Origin: JBDLID01 sp039715055
Lineage (GTDB): Bacteria; Desulfobacterota; Desulfobulbia; Desulfobulbales; Desulfocapsaceae
Reading direction: 5' to 3'
Length of the DNA: 17,703 bases
Assembly (NCBI GenBank): GCA_039715055.1
Contig: JBDLID010000062.1
Coordinates: forward strand, 1 to 17,703
Below the pieces are notes generated by a model. The model worked only from the letters and a program-made list of their open reading frames with translations. It had not been told where the DNA came from and did not search any database. Shown one piece after another: positions 14,306 to 17,703 of this stretch. How positions within the stretch are numbered: position 1 is the first letter of the stretch; each line of letters starts with the position of its first letter. Both the position numbers and the translations under genes were made by a program.

Positions 14306-14342
14306 TCCACCGCAGTAATAATCCCGGTTGTTTGGCGGTGGA
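14306..14342 (+). repeat. Inverted repeat in the rpmH leader
   Basis: TCCACCGC (14306-14313) and GCGGTGGA (14335-14342) are perfect 8-base arms with a 21-base loop, about 125 bases before rpmH. If the promoter at 14225 is used, this is a stable leader hairpin. Confidence 0.4.
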
Positions 14343-14466
14343 CAACTTTGTTAAGTGCAGGACCAGGATAATAACTGTCACAGCGGTCTTGCCGTGGTCT
14401 GTAGTAACAGGCCGGATGATCAGCAGTAAAACATAAGCCATGTTCGTCATGGATTAGGAGTCGACA

Positions 14467-14604
14467 ATGAGTAAGAGAACTTTTCAACCCAGTAATCTGA
14501 AGCGGAAAAGGACCCATGGCTTCCGTGCCAGAATGTCAAGCCACGGCGGCCGTGCCGTGATCAAGGCCCGGCGGGCCAAGGGTCGCAAGCGTCTTTCGGC
14601 CTGA
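14467..14604 (+). CDS. rpmH: 50S ribosomal protein L34
   Basis: Short gene of 45 residues. The protein is MSKRTFQPSNLKRKRTHGF followed by RARMSSHGGRAVIKARRAKG and RKRLSA. This is the classic L34 pattern (KRTFQPSN.KRKRTHGFR.RM....G..V...RR.KGR..LSA), highly basic. The ATG is preceded by AGGAG (14456-14460) six bases away, the best ribosome binding site in this cluster. It is first in the conserved cluster rpmH-rnpA-yidD-yidC-jag. The rnpA GTG starts five bases after its stop. Confidence 0.98.
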   Translation: MSKRTFQPSNLKRKRTHGFRARMSSHGGRAVIKARRAKGRKRLSA

Positions 14605-14609
14605 CCCGG

Positions 14610-14939
14610 GTGCAGTCGTTTAAATTGCCCAAGACCTCGCTGTTGAGGAAACCAGGTGAATTTGAACGGGTCTATAAACAAGGGAAGCGGCTCCGCGGCA
14701 GAGGTTTTGCTCTAATTACCCTGCCCAATGGCCTGGGTTTCAACAGAATCGGAATCAGTATCCATCGACGGATCAAAGGAGCGGTAAGGCGAAATCGGTT
14801 AAAGAGGATTATACGGGAATCCTTTCGTCTCAACCGCGGCTGTTTTCCAGCCGGATCCGACATCGTCTTTACCGTTCGTTCCGACTTTACCCTGACGAGC
14901 CCTGCGGAAATTGACCGGGCCGTGTCCCTATTACACTGA
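14610..14939 (+). CDS. rnpA: Ribonuclease P protein component
   Basis: A 109-residue basic protein that binds the RNase P RNA and aids 5' processing of pre-tRNA. Visible family features are the N-terminal LPKTSLLRKPGEFERVYKQG and the RNR motif in AVRRNRLKRIIRESFR (about 58-73), which contacts the RNA. The start is GTG, which gives the normal N-terminus. There is no ribosome binding site and only five bases after the rpmH stop, so translation is probably coupled to rpmH. The C-terminus is short and ends just after the last helix (SLLH). Confidence 0.96.
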   Translation: MQSFKLPKTSLLRKPGEFERVYKQGKRLRGRGFALITLPNGLGFNRIGISIHRRIKGAVRRNRLKRIIRESFRLNRGCFPAGSDIVFTVRSDFTLTSPAEIDRAVSLLH

Positions 14940-14998
14940 GCGAGTGGTTGTTTTGTCCGGAACAGTTTTAAACTTTCTGGCCAGCAGTCAAAACTATT

Positions 14999-15253
14999 GT
15001 GATAGTTAAAAAAGGGATCCTCCTTATTATCAAGGGGTACCGTTACCTCATCTCTCCCCTTTTCCCGCCAAGCTGTCGCTTTACTCCCACCTGTTCTTCC
15101 TATGCCCTCACCGCCATTGAATGTCATGGCGTATTCAAGGGCGGCTATATGGCTGTTCGCCGAATACTGCGCTGCCATCCCTTTTCACCAGGGGGCTACG
15201 ACCCGGTTCAAGGACACTGTCACTGTCAGAAAAAAACTAAGGGGCTGTTGTAA
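14999..15253 (+). CDS. yidD: Membrane protein insertion efficiency factor YidD
   Basis: An 84-residue small protein of the inner face of the membrane that assists YidC-mediated insertion. The family core is clear: GYRYLISPLFPPSCRFTPTC, then SSYALTAIECHG, RRILRCHPFSPGGYDPV. Three conserved Cys are present (in SCRF, PTCS and RCHP). The start is GTG at 14999. It gives a basic/hydrophobic N-terminus of usual length, but no ribosome binding site is visible, and the 59-base gap after rnpA is longer than other gaps at the start of the cluster. The tail has extra Cys/His (GHCHCQKK). It lies between rnpA and yidC as in most bacteria. Confidence 0.94.
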   Translation: MIVKKGILLIIKGYRYLISPLFPPSCRFTPTCSSYALTAIECHGVFKGGYMAVRRILRCHPFSPGGYDPVQGHCHCQKKTKGLL

Positions 15254-15315
15254 ACGGCTCACTATCTCCCGTGCCTTCGTTGTAATAACAGGGGATTCTT
15301 CAAACATACTGAATC

Positions 15316-16995
15316 ATGGATACCTATAGAGCTTTTTTAGCAATCGTCATTTCTTTTCTTATTCTCATCGGTTACCAGTATTTCTTCATCGGTTTCGGCT
15401 CTGATCAGCCTGTCCCGGAAGAGGGTGCCCCGCCGCAAGTCCAGACACTGCCAGCGGCCGATCAAACAGCAGCGCAGCAAACAGCAGCGCAGATTTCAAC
15501 GGAAAAAAAGACTGAAAATAAGGTCGCTGAGGTGGCGGTTCCGGAACAGGAAGCAGGCCGGCCGGCGGAAGAAGTGACCGTTGAGACCAACCTCTACACT
15601 GCCGTACTCACTGAAAGCGGTGCAGCCGTAAAAAGTTTTGTCCTGAAAGATTACAGGATGGAGCTGGAAGAGGAATCACCGGGGATGCAGCTGGTCAACA
15701 CCGACGAGAAAGAAGGGCTGCCGATGCGGTTTTCCTGGGGCTCTATTGCCGGTGACCGGCAGCTCTACAGCAGGGACCGCGCCCAGGTCGATTTTGCTGA
15801 TGGCAAGGGGGAACTGACCTTTGGGGCAAGCACCGGAGGTGTTGCGATTAGTCGTAACTATGTCTTCCATGAGGACTCCTTCCTCATCGACCTTCAGGTC
15901 CATGTGAAAAATCAATCGGGCCAGGTGTTGCAAGGTGCTGCCGTACTGCACCAGGCCAATCGTCCCTTCCAGACCATTACCGCTGCCAGCCGCTTTCTTT
16001 TTTCCGGTCCGGCCGCTTATGTCAACGGTTCGCTGGAGGAGTTCAAAGCCAAGACCAGAAAAGAAGGGCCCCATGTTATCCAGGGTCCCATGGACTGGGC
16101 CGCTTACGAGGGAACCTATTTCATCTCGGGTATCCTGCCCGGGGAAAAAGAGAACCTCCTCAAGATGGAAGGTGGTGGAGAAGATGAGACCGCCCCGGTC
16201 AGCATGAGCCTGACTGGACCGCTGGATACTCTGCAGCCCGGAGAGGAGAAACTTTACAGCTATCGTCTCTATATCGGGCCGAAGAAACTCGCCCGGCTGC
16301 AGGAAATTGGTGACAATCTGGATCAGGCAGTCAATTTCGGCTGGTTTGACGTGATCGCCAAGCCGACCCTGTGGCTGCTTAATTTTTTCAATTCATTCTT
16401 CAACAATTACGGAATTGCCATCATCCTGGTGACGATCCTCTTCAAGGTTGCCTTCTGGCCAATTACCCAGAAGGGTCTGAAGTCAATGAAGAATATGCAG
16501 AAGCTGCAGCCCAAGATGGTCAAGCTCAAGGAGAAGTACAAGAGCGATCCGGCCAAGATGAACCAGGAGGTTATGAACCTCTACAAGACCTACAAGGTCA
16601 ACCCCCTTGGCGGTTGTCTCCCCATGGTGCTGCAGATCCCTATCTTTTTCGCCCTTTACAAGGTGCTGCTCCAGTGTATTGAGCTGCGGCATGCGCCTTT
16701 CATGCTCTGGATTAACGACCTTTCCGCCCCTGACCGTCTCTGGATCGGGTTTGACCTTCCGTACCTCGGAGGCATCCCGGTGTTGACCCTGCTCATGGGC
16801 GGGTCCATGTTTCTTCAGCAGAAAATGACACCGACCACAGCCGATCCGACCCAGGCCAAAATCATGATGTTTCTCCCCGTGGTCTTTACCTTCATGTTTC
16901 TTAATTTCGCCTCCGGCCTGGTGCTCTACTGGTTTATCAATAACCTGCTCGCCATTTTACAGCAGCAGATGATCAATCGGCAGAAAAAGGCGTGA
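15316..16995 (+). CDS. yidC: Membrane protein insertase YidC (Oxa1 family)
   Basis: A 559-residue insertase, the Gram-negative form with a large periplasmic domain. The first membrane helix is at about 6-26. A Pro/Ala/Gln/Glu-rich linker (30-88) contains a short duplicated segment, and the periplasmic beta domain covers about 88-340. The conserved membrane core follows: NYGIAIILVTILFKVAFWPI with a basic groove residue (Lys 377, where E. coli has Arg), then the cytoplasmic hairpin SMKNMQKLQPKMVKLKEKYK, then NPLGGCLPMVLQIPIFFALYK. The last helices end with WFINNLLAILQQQMINRQKKA. No strong ribosome binding site is seen before the ATG. The jag gene starts 31 bases after the stop. Confidence 0.97.
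   Translation: MDTYRAFLAIVISFLILIGYQYFFIGFGSDQPVPEEGAPPQVQTLPAADQTAAQQTAAQISTEKKTENKVAEVAVPEQEAGRPAEEVTVETNLYTAVLTESGAAVKSFVLKDYRMELEEESPGMQLVNTDEKEGLPMRFSWGSIAGDRQLYSRDRAQVDFADGKGELTFGASTGGVAISRNYVFHEDSFLIDLQVHVKNQSGQVLQGAAVLHQANRPFQTITAASRFLFSGPAAYVNGSLEEFKAKTRKEGPHVIQGPMDWAAYEGTYFISGILPGEKENLLKMEGGGEDETAPVSMSLTGPLDTLQPGEEKLYSYRLYIGPKKLARLQEIGDNLDQAVNFGWFDVIAKPTLWLLNFFNSFFNNYGIAIILVTILFKVAFWPITQKGLKSMKNMQKLQPKMVKLKEKYKSDPAKMNQEVMNLYKTYKVNPLGGCLPMVLQIPIFFALYKVLLQCIELRHAPFMLWINDLSAPDRLWIGFDLPYLGGIPVLTLLMGGSMFLQQKMTPTTADPTQAKIMMFLPVVFTFMFLNFASGLVLYWFINNLLAILQQQMINRQKKA
15463..15492 (+). repeat. Perfect 15-base tandem duplication inside yidC
   Basis: CAAACAGCAGCGCAG occurs twice without a gap (15463-15477, 15478-15492). 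It adds five residues in frame (Gln-Thr-Ala-Ala-Gln) to the flexible linker after the first membrane helix. This looks like recent replication slippage with no effect on the frame. Confidence 0.95.
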
Positions 16996-17026
16996 GTCCC
17001 TCTCCCTCTATCAATAGGAACAGTTA

Positions 17027-17703
17027 ATGTCAGCAGCAAAAAAAGACTTTTTCGGTAAAGAGGTGGCGGATGCGATCAAGGAGGCCTGCACGTCTCTTCA
17101 AGCCGCCCAGGAAAATTTAGATATCGAGGTTATCGAGACCGGTTCAACAGGAATATTCGGTCTGATCCGTAAAAAGGCCCATATCCGTGCCTCCGTAAAA
17201 GGTGATGGTGAAGAGTCCGCAGAAGTGGCCGAGCCGAAAAAAAAGGCTGCACCAAAGAAAAAAGCGGGACGGCCCAAAAAGGCGGCTAAAAAGGAACAGC
17301 CCAAACAAGAGAGTGTTCCTGAAACAGAGGCTGATGCCGAAGTAAAAAGTGAAAAAAAGGCTGTTAAAAAAGCTGCCCCGGTTGTTGAAAAAGAACCGTT
17401 GACCGAGGAGACCATTGAGGCGGTACGGGAGCAGCTCTCAGAACTTCTCACCCGGATGGGATTCCCCTCGGAAGTCAAAACCGAGGTAGAGGGTGTAAAT
17501 CTTCACTGCCATATCGGTGGCGACCACCAGGAAGCCCTCACCGGCCAGGAAGGAAAGATCCTGGACAGCCTGCAGTACCTGATGCGTAAGATGATCACCC
17601 GGTCAGTGAATCAGCGGGTTCGGCTATCCATCGATGTCGGTGACTTCCGGGAAAGACGGGAGCAGGATCTCAAGGAGCAGGCAGTGGTATTGGCGGCGAA
17701 GGT
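17027..17703 (+). CDS. jag: Jag/KhpB-family RNA-binding protein, N-terminal part (3' end outside window)
   Basis: The frame is open from ATG 17027 to the window edge (225 codons). Residues 5-57 match the Jag N-terminal domain (FFGKEVADAIKEAC, IEVIETGSTGIFGLIRKKA). A long charged linker (about 58-124) is rich in Lys, Ala, Pro and Glu and contains KKKAGRPKKAAKK, an AT-hook-like core. A KH domain begins near 125, with LLTRMGFPSEV and the loop LTGQEGKILDSLQYLMRKM (GxxG kept as GQEG). The expected R3H domain would lie beyond the edge. AGGAA precedes the ATG by about six bases, 31 bases after yidC. Jag/KhpB proteins bind RNA and in Gram-positives affect cell division and envelope growth; the role in this group is not clear. 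Confidence 0.93.
   Translation, partial: MSAAKKDFFGKEVADAIKEACTSLQAAQENLDIEVIETGSTGIFGLIRKKAHIRASVKGDGEESAEVAEPKKKAAPKKKAGRPKKAAKKEQPKQESVPETEADAEVKSEKKAVKKAAPVVEKEPLTEETIEAVREQLSELLTRMGFPSEVKTEVEGVNLHCHIGGDHQEALTGQEGKILDSLQYLMRKMITRSVNQRVRLSIDVGDFRERREQDLKEQAVVLAAK

Larger units (their letters stand above)
13985..14466. other. Non-coding divergent region between the methyltransferase and rpmH
   Basis: Stretch of 482 bases without a credible gene. It contains the inverted repeat 14029-14086, the possible promoter 14225-14253 and the leader repeat 14306-14342, all listed separately. The sequence TTCAGGGG occurs twice in direct orientation (14020-14027, 14090-14097), just outside the arms of the first repeat. 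I saw no dnaA gene and no clear DnaA box cluster, so an origin cannot be claimed. Confidence 0.5.

Noticed and set aside
14330..14374. DnaA box or replication origin before rpmH
   Set aside because: The best candidate (GGTGGACAA) matches only 7 of 9 box positions and stands alone. There is no cluster of boxes and no dnaA gene.
14035..14517. Open frame of 160 codons on the - strand over the rpmH upstream region
   Set aside because: It overlaps the 5' part of rpmH in antisense, has no recognisable motif and no ribosome binding site, and its composition is unlike the neighbouring proteins.

Overview
The window reads as a stretch of chromosome from a Gram-negative bacterium. It encodes RecD, Lgt, a YidC with a large periplasmic domain, a SulP transporter and a membrane chemoreceptor. 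Gene content and protein style suggest a deltaproteobacterium (Desulfobacterota, perhaps Desulfobulbales-like), but that is an inference from family resemblance, not a database result. No insertion sequence, prophage, CRISPR array, tRNA or rRNA was seen. Most genes are housekeeping.

Layout. (1) 1-798 (+) is the C-terminal part of recD. It meets, stop codon to stop codon with a 4-base overlap, a methyl-accepting chemotaxis protein (795-2426, -). (2) 2661-4424 (-) is a YgiQ-type radical SAM protein. 4532-6688 (-) is a SulP anion transporter with a STAS domain and an unusual insertion of about 140 residues; a hairpin terminator lies between these two genes. (3) After a non-coding stretch of about 490 bases, 7183-8649 (+) encodes endonuclease III fused in frame to exonuclease III. 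An orphan NarL/FixJ-type response regulator follows (8732-9403). (4) The gap 9404-9941 is not empty. Positions 9681-9867 can fold, with regular base-pairing and G-U wobbles that only work on the + strand, into a rod-shaped RNA of about 187 nt closed at its ends and followed by eight Ts. A leader hairpin then precedes an HU gene (9942-10214). (5) A strong bidirectional terminator (10242-10288) separates HU from the convergent block lgt - mnmG - methyltransferase (10316-13984, -). (6) After a divergent intergenic region of about 480 bases comes the conserved cluster rpmH - rnpA - yidD - yidC - jag (14467 to the window end, +). rpmH is only 45 codons.

How the genes work together. The last block links ribosomal protein L34, the RNase P protein and the membrane-insertion factors YidD/YidC, with the RNA-binding protein Jag. 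mnmG (tRNA wobble-uridine modification) is often near this cluster in bacteria, but here it lies on the opposite strand next to lgt. The Nth-Xth fusion would place base removal/AP lyase and AP endonuclease/3'-end clean-up in one polypeptide, two consecutive steps of base excision repair.

The two observations most worth following are the Nth-Xth fusion and the 9681-9867 structured RNA candidate. The SulP insertion is third.
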